A program made the position numbers and the translations under genes. A stretch of DNA of 64,000 nt from Saprospiraceae bacterium (GTDB lineage: Bacteria; Bacteroidota; Bacteroidia; Chitinophagales; Saprospiraceae), in NCBI GenBank assembly GCA_016706365.1, contig JADJJU010000006.1:62001-126000 (forward strand), given 5' to 3'. Each line of letters opens with the position of its first letter. Position 1 is the stretch's first letter. Shown here piece by piece: positions 9,200 through 18,115 of this stretch. Below the pieces are notes generated by a model that did not search any database, had not been told where the DNA came from, and saw only the letters and a program-made list of their open reading frames with translations.

Positions 9200-9271
9200 T
9201 AGCCCCGCCAGGAATCGAACCTGGATCTAGAGTTTAGGAAACTCCTATTCTATCCGTTGAACTACGGGGCC
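9200..9271 (-). tRNA. tRNA-Arg (anticodon CCT)
   Basis: The minus strand folds as a full cloverleaf: acceptor GGCCCCG / CGGGGCT (one G-T pair), D-arm GTTC..GAAT, anticodon stem GGAGT / ACTCT with loop TTCCTAA, and T-arm CCAGG TTCGATT CCTGG, with discriminator A. The anticodon CCT reads AGG arginine codons. The CCA end is not encoded. It stands alone between two protein genes. Confidence 0.95.
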
Positions 9272-9402
9272 GAAGGATGACAAAAATAGCAAGCTTTTGA
9301 GACTTGTCCATTGAAAAATTGCAGGAATCCCATTCACTCCTTTGCAGGATTTGTTATTGAGCAGCTTATCCTGTAGTTTTATGGCTCATTCAATTCATAA
9401 TT

Positions 9403-9762
9403 ATGGACCTGGAACAAGCCAGATTGTATTGTCTTAATAAAAATGGAACAGAAGAAAGCTTTCCTTTCGGTCCTGAAACTTTAGTATTTAAAGTTGCAGG
9501 AAAAATATTTGCTTTAATGGGTCTGGAAAGTGAAAATCCTGGCATTAATCTCAAATGTGATCCCGACCTGGCCATTGAATTGCGGGAAAGGCATGCAGAA
9601 GTAAAACCCGGATATCATATGAATAAAAACCACTGGAACACTGTCATGTTGGAAGGAAGTCTCAGTGATGCAGAATTAAAAGGCATGATAGATCATTCAT
9701 ATCAGATGGTTGTAGCCGGATTACCTGTTAAAGTCAGACAAGCACTGACAGAAAACATATGA
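9403..9762 (+). CDS. MmcQ/YjbR family protein
   Basis: The 119-residue protein matches the YjbR/MmcQ fold from end to end: an N-terminal helix, ESFPFGPETLVFKVAGKIFALMG, the strand with NLKCDPDLAIELRERH, then VKPGYHMNKNHWNTV and a C-terminal helix ending in VVAGLPVKVRQAL. The family has a CyaY-like alpha/beta fold, often described as DNA-binding, with no firmly established role. The stop overlaps the next gene's ATG by 4 bases, implying translational coupling to the FAD oxidoreductase. Confidence 0.9.
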   Translation: MDLEQARLYCLNKNGTEESFPFGPETLVFKVAGKIFALMGLESENPGINLKCDPDLAIELRERHAEVKPGYHMNKNHWNTVMLEGSLSDAELKGMIDHSYQMVVAGLPVKVRQALTENI

Positions 9763-10070
9763 GTAATTTACAAAAGGACGTCTTAATCGTAGGTCAGGGA
9801 ATCGCAGGAACCTGTCTGAGTTTTTTCTTAGAAAAACTTGGCAAATCATACGATATCATTGATCGAATAATCCCTGTTTCGGCTTCAAGAGCAGCGGCAG
9901 GTATTATGAATCCGGTGACAGGAAAGTTTTTTTCATTGAGTTGGGAATATCCACTTCTGTATCCACTTGCCATTGAGACTTATACAGGAATTGCAAATAT
10001 TCTGGGCATTGACAGTGACTTCTCCACACCTATCTTCAGAGTTCTGAAGAATGCCTCTCCAGGAAAATGA
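9759..10070 (+). CDS. FAD-dependent oxidoreductase (DAO family), N-terminal part
   Basis: The start carries the FAD dinucleotide-binding fingerprint VLIVGQGIAGTCLSFFLEKLG (residues about 8-28, GxGxxG) followed by DIIDR and SRAAAGIMNPVTGK, the pattern of Bacteroidota DAO-family proteins related to glycine/D-amino-acid oxidases and MnmC-type oxidases. The frame fails at about 10046-10055, where a one-base indel moves coding to the frame starting PLQENEWQ. Substrate is not determinable. It overlaps the YjbR stop. Confidence 0.8.
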   Translation: MSNLQKDVLIVGQGIAGTCLSFFLEKLGKSYDIIDRIIPVSASRAAAGIMNPVTGKFFSLSWEYPLLYPLAIETYTGIANILGIDSDFSTPIFRVLKNASPGK

Positions 10071-10640
10071 ATGGCAATATAGGGCAGGACAGGAAATGTA
10101 CGCACCATTTATGTCTGACAAACTTTCGGGCATTGGAAGAGAAAATCTGGAACTTCAGGGTACAGCGATAGGAGCGTTGAGACATGGATATCAAGTGCCG
10201 GTACCACTCATTATTGAAAAATGGCGGGAAAGATTGATTTCTCAAAATACTTTTATCGAGGAAGCATTTGATTTTGATAAATTGTTACTTGCTTCGGAAT
10301 CAGTTCAATATAAATCAAATACATACAAGCACATCGTTTTTTGCGAGGGAGCACAAATGATGAACAATCCTTTTTTCAATTACCTGCCCATGCAGCCTGC
10401 CAAAGGTGAAGCTATTCTGATTCATGCTCCTGAATTGAAAATGGATTCTATACTGAAGGAAGAAGTATTCATTGCTCCCTGGCATGTTGTAGATCATTAT
10501 TGGATCGGAGCTACGTATGCTTGGAACACGCTGGATAATCAACCTACAGAAGAAAAACAGAACTATCTGGAAGCTGAGCTGAATCGGATGATTAAAATGC
10601 CATTTAAAATTATCAATCGTCTTAGCAGGTATGCGCCCCG
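10051..10640 (+). CDS. FAD-dependent oxidoreductase, middle part
   Basis: This frame continues the DAO-family protein with GALRHGYQVPVPLIIEKWRE, a substrate-domain segment, and IVFCEGAQMMNNPFFNYLPMQPAKGEA, the usual second FAD-domain strand, then FIAPWHVVDHYWIGATYAWN. It stays convincing up to INRLSRYAPR. After 10640 the DNA turns into long homopolymers and the translated tail (KKKK, GGGG) is meaningless, although the frame stays open to 10851. The protein should continue to a C-terminal GIRP..DRRP..G.HP segment, whose remnants appear after about 10860. Confidence 0.8.
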
Positions 10641-10800
10641 GGAGAAAAAAAAAAAAACCCCTGGGGGAAAAAAAATCAAAAAATCCCAATTTTTTTTATT
10701 AAAGGGGGGGGGGGGGGGAGAATTGGGGGGGGGCCCCGGGGGGGGGGGGCCTGCTATTTTTTTTTTTTTTACCCCCCCCCTCCGGGTGGTCTTTAGGTTT
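10641..10800. other. Long-homopolymer stretch inside a coding gene (likely base-calling or assembly damage)
   Basis: Within 160 bases there are runs of A13, A8, T8, G15, G9, G12, T14 and C9, quite unlike anything else in the window, and it replaces the conserved C-terminal third of an oxidoreductase. This looks like a low-quality read end or a consensus failure and not like genomic repeat DNA. The gene sequence cannot be trusted from about 10630 to about 10860. Confidence 0.75.
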
Positions 10801-10862
10801 CAGATTTTGTTCGTATCGCCCTATTTCGCAGTAATAACTTTTAGAGTCTGATTGAAATCCTG

Positions 10863-11108
10863 TTGGTAGGAATACATCCAAAACACCCAAATCTTTGTTT
10901 ACTGAAGGAAGCCCGCATACATGGATTAGGAAACAAAAGAGGAACTGCTAAGGGACCTTGCGTTTTAGGATGCAACTTTTGGTTATTTGCCATTCAAAAG
11001 TACTTTCAACACTTAACTTCCATAAAGCTCTACATTTTTGATATGCAGAGGTTATCAATCAAAAAATATAAATCCATATCTATATCTTATCCACATTTGA
11101 ATCGTTAA
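10863..11108 (+). CDS. FAD-dependent oxidoreductase, C-terminal remnant
   Basis: The start of this frame (VGIHPKHPNLCLL then GLGNKRGTAKGP) matches the typical C-terminus of DAO-family proteins, where the IGxHPKxPNL and GxGTKGxxxxP segments close over the flavin. It is in phase with nothing upstream because of the homopolymer stretch. The last about 40 residues are lysine- and isoleucine-rich and doubtful; another one-base error near 10970 is likely. It is not an independent gene. Confidence 0.55.
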   Translation: MVGIHPKHPNLCLLKEARIHGLGNKRGTAKGPCVLGCNFWLFAIQKYFQHLTSIKLYIFDMQRLSIKKYKSISISYPHLNR

Positions 11109-11124
11109 TCGAGAAAGCAAAACT

Positions 11125-11514
11125 ATGATATCTATTCTTTTCTGGCTGATTCCTGCAATGACTATTGTGTTTGGTACAAACCAGGGATCATCTGACTCAG
11201 AATCTACCAACCCTTCTTATATTGTACAAATGAATGACCCTTCAATTGATGCACAATGGAAAATCATTGATTCCCTTGAAAACAATGGTTTGTATAAATC
11301 AGCCAATGAAGCGCTGGCCGTTTTATTTACCAAAATAAATGAGAAAGATCACCCTTTTGAGATGGTCAAAGCCTTCCATTATCAGGCAAAGTATCTGACA
11401 TTTCTCAATGAGGATGAAGCAGCTATCAGCACTAAATTCATGGAGGAAAAATTGCTGAAAGCTTCATCTCCGATAAAGAAATTCTATATCATGGACTTGC
11501 CAATTTTACTATAA
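11125..11514 (+). CDS. Alpha-2-macroglobulin family protein, N-terminal fragment
   Basis: The fragment has a signal peptide-like start (MISILFWLIPAMTIVFG) and a helical region (QWKIIDSLENNGLYKSANEALAVLF) found at the N-terminus of large Bacteroidota A2M proteins. The frame breaks near 11490-11510. Two single-base deletions there would restore HGLANFYYNYLSNNWYQI and join the next fragment. The complete gene runs to 17172, about 2015 codons, a normal length for bacterial A2M. The FAD oxidoreductase remnant lies just upstream. Confidence 0.75.
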   Translation: MISILFWLIPAMTIVFGTNQGSSDSESTNPSYIVQMNDPSIDAQWKIIDSLENNGLYKSANEALAVLFTKINEKDHPFEMVKAFHYQAKYLTFLNEDEAAISTKFMEEKLLKASSPIKKFYIMDLPILL

Positions 11515-11605
11515 TTACCTCAGCAATAATTGGTACCAAATCAAAGACAGAACGCCTGTAGAGAGAACTGCTCCCGGTGAATTTAATAATTGGACGGCTG
11601 AAGAA

Positions 11606-12262
11606 TTGTTGATCATTTCAAATAAGTACTTCCTTGCTTCGGCATCAAATCCAGAATTAAGATCATTCCCTATATCTCAGTTAAAGTCCATCATACAGGC
11701 AGGAAACCACGCTGATAGTTTGGTTACCAATCTTTACGAACTCTTGCTGAGTGAGGCCATTCAGCATTTCAGTTCGCCATTTACCTTGTTGGGAGAGCCT
11801 GTTTATGCATTCAGCATGGATAATCCATCTTATCTGCAGCATTATAATACTTTCAGAAATTTAAAAATCGCAACGGAGGACACGCTCTCTTTTACTTTCA
11901 GAGCATTACAATTGCATCAGACGGCAGCCAATCACTTTACTTCCACGAAGAATCAGGCGGCATTGATCTATTTTGATTTGCAAAGACTGGATTTTGTAAA
12001 ACAATATGCGGCATTTGAAGGCAAGGATTCAATCTATCAAGCTGTATTACAAGCTTATAAAACAGAATTTTCAGGCATTCCTTCATGGACGGAGATTGTC
12101 CACAAACTGGCTTTAATCAAAATGTCTGAAGCTGCTGAATATCAGCCATTAAACGAAGAAACGAAGATCCACAGATTCAAATTGCAGGAAGCGAAAAACT
12201 TTGTCAGGAAGCCATCGACGCATTTCCTCAAAGCTTTGGTGCTAATTTATGCAGACAGCTGA
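11606..12262 (+). CDS. Alpha-2-macroglobulin family protein, second fragment
   Basis: Coding in this frame really begins near 11510 (YNYLSNNWYQIKDRTPVERT) and not at the TTG at 11606. The stretch is an alpha-helical N-terminal region typical for A2M proteins of this phylum. The frame is lost near 12205, where a one-base change leads to EAIDAFPQSFGANLCRQLITQIE in a different frame, and again near 12290, leading to VFFEQQSIPDQPILASVQFKN. None of this piece has an enzymatic motif. Confidence 0.7.
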   Translation: MLIISNKYFLASASNPELRSFPISQLKSIIQAGNHADSLVTNLYELLLSEAIQHFSSPFTLLGEPVYAFSMDNPSYLQHYNTFRNLKIATEDTLSFTFRALQLHQTAANHFTSTKNQAALIYFDLQRLDFVKQYAAFEGKDSIYQAVLQAYKTEFSGIPSWTEIVHKLALIKMSEAAEYQPLNEETKIHRFKLQEAKNFVRKPSTHFLKALVLIYADS

Positions 12263-12353
12263 TTACCCAAATTGAATCTCCTCTTTTCAGGTATTTTTTG
12301 AACAACAATCTATTCCTGATCAGCCAATTCTAGCGTCTGTTCAGTTCAAAAAC

Positions 12354-13724
12354 ATGAAAACGCTGGCTCTTAAGTTGGTTTCTATCAAACCTGAGCAATG
12401 GGAATCATTACAGGAAATGAATTATGACAAAAGACTGGAGTTTGTCAATTCATTACCGACTGTTCGAACCATGACACAAACTTTGCCGGATACTGAAGTG
12501 GATCATCAAAACCACACTGTGGAATTTCCAATTGAACCCCTGCCATCAGGACTATATCTGATGCTGGCAGCTGAAGCTGGTACTGACTCATCCCCAGTAT
12601 ATAAGAACTATGAATTGATAAATGTAACGGGTTTGACCCTTATCACTCGCCAAACTTCAAAGAATACAACTGATCTTTGGGTAGTGGACGCTCTTGGTGG
12701 ATGTGGGGTTATCGGAGCAGAAGTCATAGTGTATCGAAGAGATTACAGCAGTGGAAGATCTGTAAACAAGAAAATCCATACTGCATTTACTGACAAAGAT
12801 GGCAATGTAAAAATTAATGTAGATAATTCAGGTAATCAAATGATTGAGGTCCGTCACAAAAAGGACATCATATTACCTCTCAACCATTATGGATATTATT
12901 ATGAAAACACCCGTGATCGTCAATACACTCAGTTATTTACTGATCGCAGTATTTATAGGCCGGGACAAGTAGTTTATTTTAAAGGAATTGCTTTAAATTT
13001 TGATTCGGATAACCGCCCTGCCATTATTCCTTCCAAAAAATTGTCGGTGAGATTACTGGATGTCAACTATCAGGAAGTATCCAGAAAGTCATTTGTTTCC
13101 AATGAATTCGGTTCTATAAATGGAGAGTTCGTTCTTCCTGTATCAGGACTTACAGGTTCCTTTACGCTGGAAGTGACGGACGATAGGAGTACCCGCCAGA
13201 TTCTGGTGGAGGAATATAAAAGACCTCGTTTTGAAGTTACCTACGATTCCATTGATGGTAAAGTGGCTTTAGGCGAATTAATCAAAGTGAAAGGAAAAGC
13301 CACTATGTTGAATGGTGTGCCGGTAGACAATGCTTCCGTGCGATACAGAGTGGTCAGACGAATCAGATATCCTTATGTGCCATGGTGGTATTATCGTGGG
13401 TTTTTCCCGGAATCTCCTGAATCACAAATCGCAGTGGGAACTGCAAATACGGATGAGAATGGCGCCTTTGAAATTGAATTTACTGCAGCTACTCCATCCA
13501 ATCGCAGCAATAATCTGATTCCTGTCTACACTTTTGAAGTCATTGCGGATGTCACTGATGGAGCAGGTGAGACAGACAAGGAATTAATAATATTCAGATC
13601 AGCAAACTGGACAGATTACCCACAGTATCCATTCCATCAAAATCTGAACTGGATTTATGGAAAAATATTCATTTTGATATTACAAATTCTCAAATGGTCA
13701 GACAGAATGTCGAAGGAACATTGA
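12354..13724 (+). CDS. Alpha-2-macroglobulin family protein, macroglobulin-domain fragment
   Basis: Here the macroglobulin (MG) domains are clear: FTDRSIYRPGQVVYFKGI, the MG2/MG3 signature seen in bacterial A2Ms, and LVEEYKRPRFEVTYD followed by VKGKATMLNGVPVDNASVRYRV. The end of the frame after about 13585 is wrong: the neighbouring frame reads NIQISKLDRLPTVSIPSKSELDLWKN, the expected continuation, so one base has been gained or lost there. The ATG at 12354 is internal. Bacterial A2Ms guard the periplasm or surface by trapping proteases. Confidence 0.8.
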   Translation: MKTLALKLVSIKPEQWESLQEMNYDKRLEFVNSLPTVRTMTQTLPDTEVDHQNHTVEFPIEPLPSGLYLMLAAEAGTDSSPVYKNYELINVTGLTLITRQTSKNTTDLWVVDALGGCGVIGAEVIVYRRDYSSGRSVNKKIHTAFTDKDGNVKINVDNSGNQMIEVRHKKDIILPLNHYGYYYENTRDRQYTQLFTDRSIYRPGQVVYFKGIALNFDSDNRPAIIPSKKLSVRLLDVNYQEVSRKSFVSNEFGSINGEFVLPVSGLTGSFTLEVTDDRSTRQILVEEYKRPRFEVTYDSIDGKVALGELIKVKGKATMLNGVPVDNASVRYRVVRRIRYPYVPWWYYRGFFPESPESQIAVGTANTDENGAFEIEFTAATPSNRSNNLIPVYTFEVIADVTDGAGETDKELIIFRSANWTDYPQYPFHQNLNWIYGKIFILILQILKWSDRMSKEH

Positions 13725-13888
13725 CTGTGACTCGTTTGGAATCACCTGATAAATATATCAAAACCAGAAAATGGACCAGACCGGATATGTTCCTGCTTTC
13801 TGAAGCTGATTTCAAGAAGAAATTTCCTCATCATCCTTACAAGGATGAAGATCAGCCTGCCTCATGGAAAAACTGGAAACTGTTTTAA
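13694..13888 (+). CDS. Alpha-2-macroglobulin family protein, short linking fragment
   Basis: This short frame (VEGTLTVTRLESPDKYIKTRKW and onwards) links the two large A2M pieces. It breaks at the five-A run 13868-13872: a sixth A would give SWKKLETVLTQTVNPTIADSFR in the next frame. That frame then meets a TAA at 13927-13929 directly before ASNWKPGMYEVKL, which is normal A2M sequence. Confidence 0.65.
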   Translation: MVRQNVEGTLTVTRLESPDKYIKTRKWTRPDMFLLSEADFKKKFPHHPYKDEDQPASWKNWKLF

Positions 13889-13950
13889 CGCAGACAGTTA
13901 ATCCTACTATTGCTGATTCATTCCGTTAAGCTTCAAACTGGAAGCCGGGA

Positions 13951-16900
13951 ATGTATGAAGTTAAATTAGTAACTAAAACTAGCACCGGAGAACCGGTTGA
14001 AGTAATTAAATTAATAGAATTATTTACACTGAAATTGAAGGAGCCTGTCAGTAATGTGCCAATCTGGACTTACACCAAGCCTGAAAGTAATGTGCCAAAC
14101 ACAACTGTACAATTCTACCTCAGCACCAATTTGCCAGGCAAACGTGCATTTATTACTGTAGAAAAACTGGGTAAGGTATTCTTACAAAAATGGGTTGAGC
14201 TTGATAATATGGTCCGCATTGATATACCTGTTACAGATGCAGATAAAGGAGATATCTATGTGCATACCCTGATTGCCGGACTCAATGAGACTCATGTGTC
14301 CTCTACTCGTATTCATGTACCATGGACTGAAAAGCAATTAAAAGTTGAATGGATTACAAAGAGGGACAAATTACTTCCAGGCTCACAGGAAGAATGGACA
14401 CTGAAAATTTCAGGCCATCAGAAAGACGCTGTTGCTGCTGAAGTTCTGGCTTCCATGTATGATGCCTCTCTTGATTTATTTACATCCCATTATTGGGAAT
14501 CTATTCCTTTTCCTGCCAATAGCATGAAACTTGGATTTAATCCACTATCCAATCAATATCACAGAATTATAGAATTAAGTTCTTCCAGGATGGATTCAGA
14601 GAGTGCTATATACAGAGTTTTGCCTTCATTACTGTCCTTTGGCTGGGAAAATCAGTATTACCATATGGAGTATATGAGAAGAGGAGGCGGTGAGCGAATG
14701 ATGATGAAAGATGGTGATATGTCTGTAGAATCAGCGGCTCCATCTGCTCAGGCAAATGAAGTAGCACAAGATCAGGCAGAAGGAGCTCCGGAACTTGATA
14801 AAGCCACTCAGGAACCGGGAATGAGCCCAAGGACAAATTTAAAAGAAACAGTTTTCTTCTTCCCTTCACTGAGAACTGATAAAGACGGGAACATTCTTTT
14901 GTCTTTTACGATGAATGAGGCTTTGACTAAGTGGAGATTCATGCTCTTTGCACATACCAAAGACATGGCAACAGGTCAATTTGAATCTACTGTACAGACT
15001 CAAAAGGACCTAATGGTTTTTCCGAATGTGCCACGATTTGTGAGACAATTGGACACCATTGATTTGAGCATGAAGATTTCCAATCTTGTAGAAACAGATA
15101 TTTCAGGTCAGGCAAAACTAAAATTGATCGATGAAATTACAGGCAAAGATCTGAGTTCATGGATTCAGGGTAATCCGGAAAGATCATTCAGCTCAAAAGC
15201 AAGTCAATCTACTTCAGTATTTTGGAAAGTAGCAGTTCCTTCAGACTTCAACGGTGCTCTGGGTTTAACCTATGAAGCCAGATCTGGTCAGCATACAGAT
15301 GCGGAAGTACACAGCATTCCTGTTCTCACTAATAGAATGATGGTAACTGAGTCAATGTCACTCTGGGTAAATGGAAAATCTGAAAAGACATTTAACTGGA
15401 TGAGCATGCAGGATAAACTGAAGTCTCCAAGCCTGAAACATAATCAGTATACATTAGAATTTACCAGTAATCCGGCATGGTATGCAGTTCAGGCTATGCC
15501 ATATATCATGGAATATCCATATGATTGTACCGAACAAATTCTTAGCAGATATTACGCTAATAGTCTTTCTGCAAGTGTATTGAATAATTACCCGGCAATC
15601 AGAAAAGTATTTGATAATTGGGCATCCAAAGATCTGTTACAAAGTAATCTCACAAAAAATCAGGAGTTGAAAACAGCGCTCTTAGCAGAAACTCCATGGG
15701 TTTTAAATGCGCAGTCTGAGGAGCAACAACAGAAGAACATCGCTTTATTGTTTGATCTCAACAGAATGAAGCAGGAAGAGGCCTCAGCACTCAAGAAATT
15801 GATGGATCGTCAGTTGGGAGATGGCGGATTTGCATGGTTCAATGGTGGACGTTCCAACTGGTATGTAACGCAGTATCTGATTGAAACACTCGGTCATATG
15901 GACAAACTGGGAGTGAAAGACATTCGCGCACAAGGTAATGTCCGGAACATGCTTACAAGAGCACTTGCTTATTGTGATGCGGAATTTTTGAAATATTACA
16001 ATGAAGTTCAGGAGAGAATAGCTAAAAAGCAGGTAAAACCGGAAGACAATCATCTGAGCAATATCATCATTCATTACCTGTACTCCAGGACATTCTTTAT
16101 GGATTTCCCAATGAGTACAGAAATCAGAAAAGCTACTGATTTCTTCCTGGCTCAGGAGGAGAAGTTTTGGATGAAACAAAATGATTACAGTCAGGGAATG
16201 ATTGCTTTGACTATGCACAGAAACCTGAATAAGAAAGCATCAGCTCTTATTACTCAGTCTTTAAATGAAAGAACGTTGTATAATGAAGAGCTGGGCAGAT
16301 ATCTGAAAACACCAAGGGGATACTTCTGGTATCAGGCACCTATCGAGACGCATACCATGCTGATGGAAGTTTTTGCAGAAATTCATCCGAACGACACCAA
16401 GCTGATGTCTGAACTAAAACGTTGGTTGCTCAAGCAAAAACAGACAACTCATTGGCCTACTACCAAATCAACTGCCAATGCTGTTTATGCTTTGCTGATG
16501 ACAGGAGATAACTGGCTGGAACAACAAGCTCCGGTTCAAATTCAAATCAGTGGCAAAAACTGGGATGCGGATGCACATTCTCCTGTTGCCGGATCTGGTT
16601 ATGTGAAAACAAATTTGAGTCAAACTGAATTTACCGGTGCAAATCCAAGTGTGAAACTGAATAACCCGAATGCCCAGCCTGCCTGGGGAGCGATCTACTG
16701 GCAGTACTTCCAGGATATGGATAAGATCACGAGCTTTGAAGAAACACCTCTGACTTTGAAAAAACAGGTTTTCAAAAAAGTATCTACTGCCAAAGGTCCT
16801 GTACTTACCGAGATTAAAGAAGGTAATGCTCTTCAGGTAGGAGATGTATTGACTATCAGAATTGAGCTGAAAGTAGACCGTCAAATGGAATTCCTTCACA

Positions 16901-17172
16901 TGAAAGATATGAGGGCATCAGGTCTGGAACCAATGGAGACCTTGAGTAGTTATCGCTGGAAAGGTGGTCTTGGATATTACCAGTCCACTAAAGATACCGG
17001 CGTTGATTTCTTTTTTGATTTTATTTCACCGGGAACATATATTTTTGAATATGATTTACGTGCATTTCATAGTGGTACCGGTTCCAATGGAATTACAACT
17101 ATTCAATGCATGTATGCCCCTGAATTCACAAGTCATTCAAAGGGCATAAGAATTGATATTTCACCCAAATAA
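13951..17172 (+). CDS. Alpha-2-macroglobulin family protein, C-terminal two-thirds with thioester motif
   Basis: This 1073-residue frame holds the rest of the MG domains, the conserved ETVFFFPSLRTDKDGNILLSFTMNEALTKWRF segment, and the complement-like thioester domain with YPYDCTEQ, a CxEQ thioester motif that in the family forms the Cys-Gln bond used to capture proteases. A long alpha-toroid (for example GDGGFAWFNGG, WPTTKSTANAVYALL) and a final receptor-like beta domain follow. It should be exported. The E. coli homologue sits beside pbpC, but no penicillin-binding protein is nearby here; a DUF697 gene follows after 15 bases. The ATG at 13951 is internal to the gene. Confidence 0.9.
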   Translation: MYEVKLVTKTSTGEPVEVIKLIELFTLKLKEPVSNVPIWTYTKPESNVPNTTVQFYLSTNLPGKRAFITVEKLGKVFLQKWVELDNMVRIDIPVTDADKGDIYVHTLIAGLNETHVSSTRIHVPWTEKQLKVEWITKRDKLLPGSQEEWTLKISGHQKDAVAAEVLASMYDASLDLFTSHYWESIPFPANSMKLGFNPLSNQYHRIIELSSSRMDSESAIYRVLPSLLSFGWENQYYHMEYMRRGGGERMMMKDGDMSVESAAPSAQANEVAQDQAEGAPELDKATQEPGMSPRTNLKETVFFFPSLRTDKDGNILLSFTMNEALTKWRFMLFAHTKDMATGQFESTVQTQKDLMVFPNVPRFVRQLDTIDLSMKISNLVETDISGQAKLKLIDEITGKDLSSWIQGNPERSFSSKASQSTSVFWKVAVPSDFNGALGLTYEARSGQHTDAEVHSIPVLTNRMMVTESMSLWVNGKSEKTFNWMSMQDKLKSPSLKHNQYTLEFTSNPAWYAVQAMPYIMEYPYDCTEQILSRYYANSLSASVLNNYPAIRKVFDNWASKDLLQSNLTKNQELKTALLAETPWVLNAQSEEQQQKNIALLFDLNRMKQEEASALKKLMDRQLGDGGFAWFNGGRSNWYVTQYLIETLGHMDKLGVKDIRAQGNVRNMLTRALAYCDAEFLKYYNEVQERIAKKQVKPEDNHLSNIIIHYLYSRTFFMDFPMSTEIRKATDFFLAQEEKFWMKQNDYSQGMIALTMHRNLNKKASALITQSLNERTLYNEELGRYLKTPRGYFWYQAPIETHTMLMEVFAEIHPNDTKLMSELKRWLLKQKQTTHWPTTKSTANAVYALLMTGDNWLEQQAPVQIQISGKNWDADAHSPVAGSGYVKTNLSQTEFTGANPSVKLNNPNAQPAWGAIYWQYFQDMDKITSFEETPLTLKKQVFKKVSTAKGPVLTEIKEGNALQVGDVLTIRIELKVDRQMEFLHMKDMRASGLEPMETLSSYRWKGGLGYYQSTKDTGVDFFFDFISPGTYIFEYDLRAFHSGTGSNGITTIQCMYAPEFTSHSKGIRIDISPK

Positions 17173-17187
17173 AAAAAAGTAAATAAA

Positions 17188-17835
17188 ATGGAAGAGACAA
17201 CAGAAAACGTGGATAGAGGAAAGAATGTTGATATAGTCATTCGCAATCATATTGCCTGGTCTATGGGCGCAGGATTGATTCCTGTTCCGATTGCAGATTT
17301 CTTTGCAGTCGGAGCTATTCAGCTGGATATGATTCGGCAGATGTGTAAGTTATATGAAGTGAAATTCAGCGAAACGGATGGCAGAGCTATTGTTTCTGCA
17401 CTGACTGGTTCTGGTCTGGCAAGACTGGGCACATCAGCTATAAAGTTGATTCCGGGAGTAGGATCTGTTATTGGCGGAGTATCGATGTCTGTTTTATCAG
17501 GAGCGAGTACTTACGCTGTGGGAGAGTTGTTCAAAAATCATTTTGAGACAGGAGGTACAATTTTAGATTTCGATGCGTCCAGGCTCAAGAAAATGTATAA
17601 TGAGAAATTTGAGAAGGGAAAGAAAGTTGCTTTTGAAATGAAAGAGCAGCAGGAAAAAAAGACAACTGGAACTTCTTCTGCAGCGGCTCCTCAATCTGAA
17701 ACTCCTCCTGCGACTAATGATGCGGCTAAAGATGACAAGATCAAAAAAATGCAGGACCTTGCACAATTACGTGAAAAGGGGCTTCTAACTGAGGATGAGT
17801 TTAATCAGTTGAAGAAGGAGCTGATAGATAATTGA
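17188..17835 (+). CDS. DUF697 family protein with C-terminal SHOCT domain
   Basis: The 215-residue protein has a DUF697 (YcjF-like) core: NHIAWSMGAGLIPVPIADFFAVGAIQLDMIRQMC (about 19-52), then a glycine-rich membrane-active part SAIKLIPGVGSVIGGVSMSVLSGASTYAVGELF (about 88-120). A charged linker rich in A, P and T leads to a SHOCT module, KIKKMQDLAQLREKGLLTEDEFNQLKKELI, at the very end. DUF697 proteins often accompany dynamin- or Era-like GTPases, and none is adjacent here. It follows the A2M gene by 15 bases and may be co-transcribed. The role is unknown. Confidence 0.85.
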   Translation: MEETTENVDRGKNVDIVIRNHIAWSMGAGLIPVPIADFFAVGAIQLDMIRQMCKLYEVKFSETDGRAIVSALTGSGLARLGTSAIKLIPGVGSVIGGVSMSVLSGASTYAVGELFKNHFETGGTILDFDASRLKKMYNEKFEKGKKVAFEMKEQQEKKTTGTSSAAAPQSETPPATNDAAKDDKIKKMQDLAQLREKGLLTEDEFNQLKKELIDN

Positions 17836-17932
17836 GGTCATGTCGGTGGATTCTGCTACCTCCTGTTTTGTCATGAATTATGCTTAAAGTCAGGCAAAAT
17901 TCACGCCAAAACTGTGTGTTATATTTTCTTTC

Positions 17933-17979
17933 CCCTGGATTGCATCCAGGGTTACAAAGATTTTGCCACGCTGTGGCAA
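17933..17979. repeat. REP-like double hairpin
   Basis: Two perfect inverted repeats sit 11 bases apart: CCCTGGAT TGC ATCCAGGG (17933-17951) and TTGCCAC GCT GTGGCAA (17963-17979). They lie in the gap between convergent genes. Tandem short GC-rich hairpins of this kind recall REP elements mobilised by RAYT transposases; only one copy is seen in this window. Confidence 0.5.
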
Positions 17980-18058
17980 TTCTTTCTTCTAATTCAGCTA
18001 TTGGGATTGACCACCGAACTTAAGATGATTAAGTACAGTAGTTACATTTGAAAATAAA

Positions 18059-18094
18059 AAAAGGAGATAACCCAATTCAGTGTTATCTCCTTTT
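18059..18094. terminator. Bidirectional terminator between convergent genes
   Basis: A 13-base perfect stem AAAAGGAGATAAC / GTTATCTCCTTTT with a 10-base loop lies between the DUF697 gene and the stop of the minus-strand subtilase. A-run and T-run flanks suit both directions. Confidence 0.85.
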
Positions 18095-18115
18095 ATTAAA
18101 GCTTTTTACTTATGC

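Noticed and set aside
10699..10890. Gly/Pro-rich small ORFs in the homopolymer block
   Set aside because: They are products of G and C homopolymers and match no protein-like pattern.
14606..14869. Minus-strand ORFs inside A2M (also 15784-16218 and 16468-16899)
   Set aside because: They are complementary-strand shadows of a conserved coding region.
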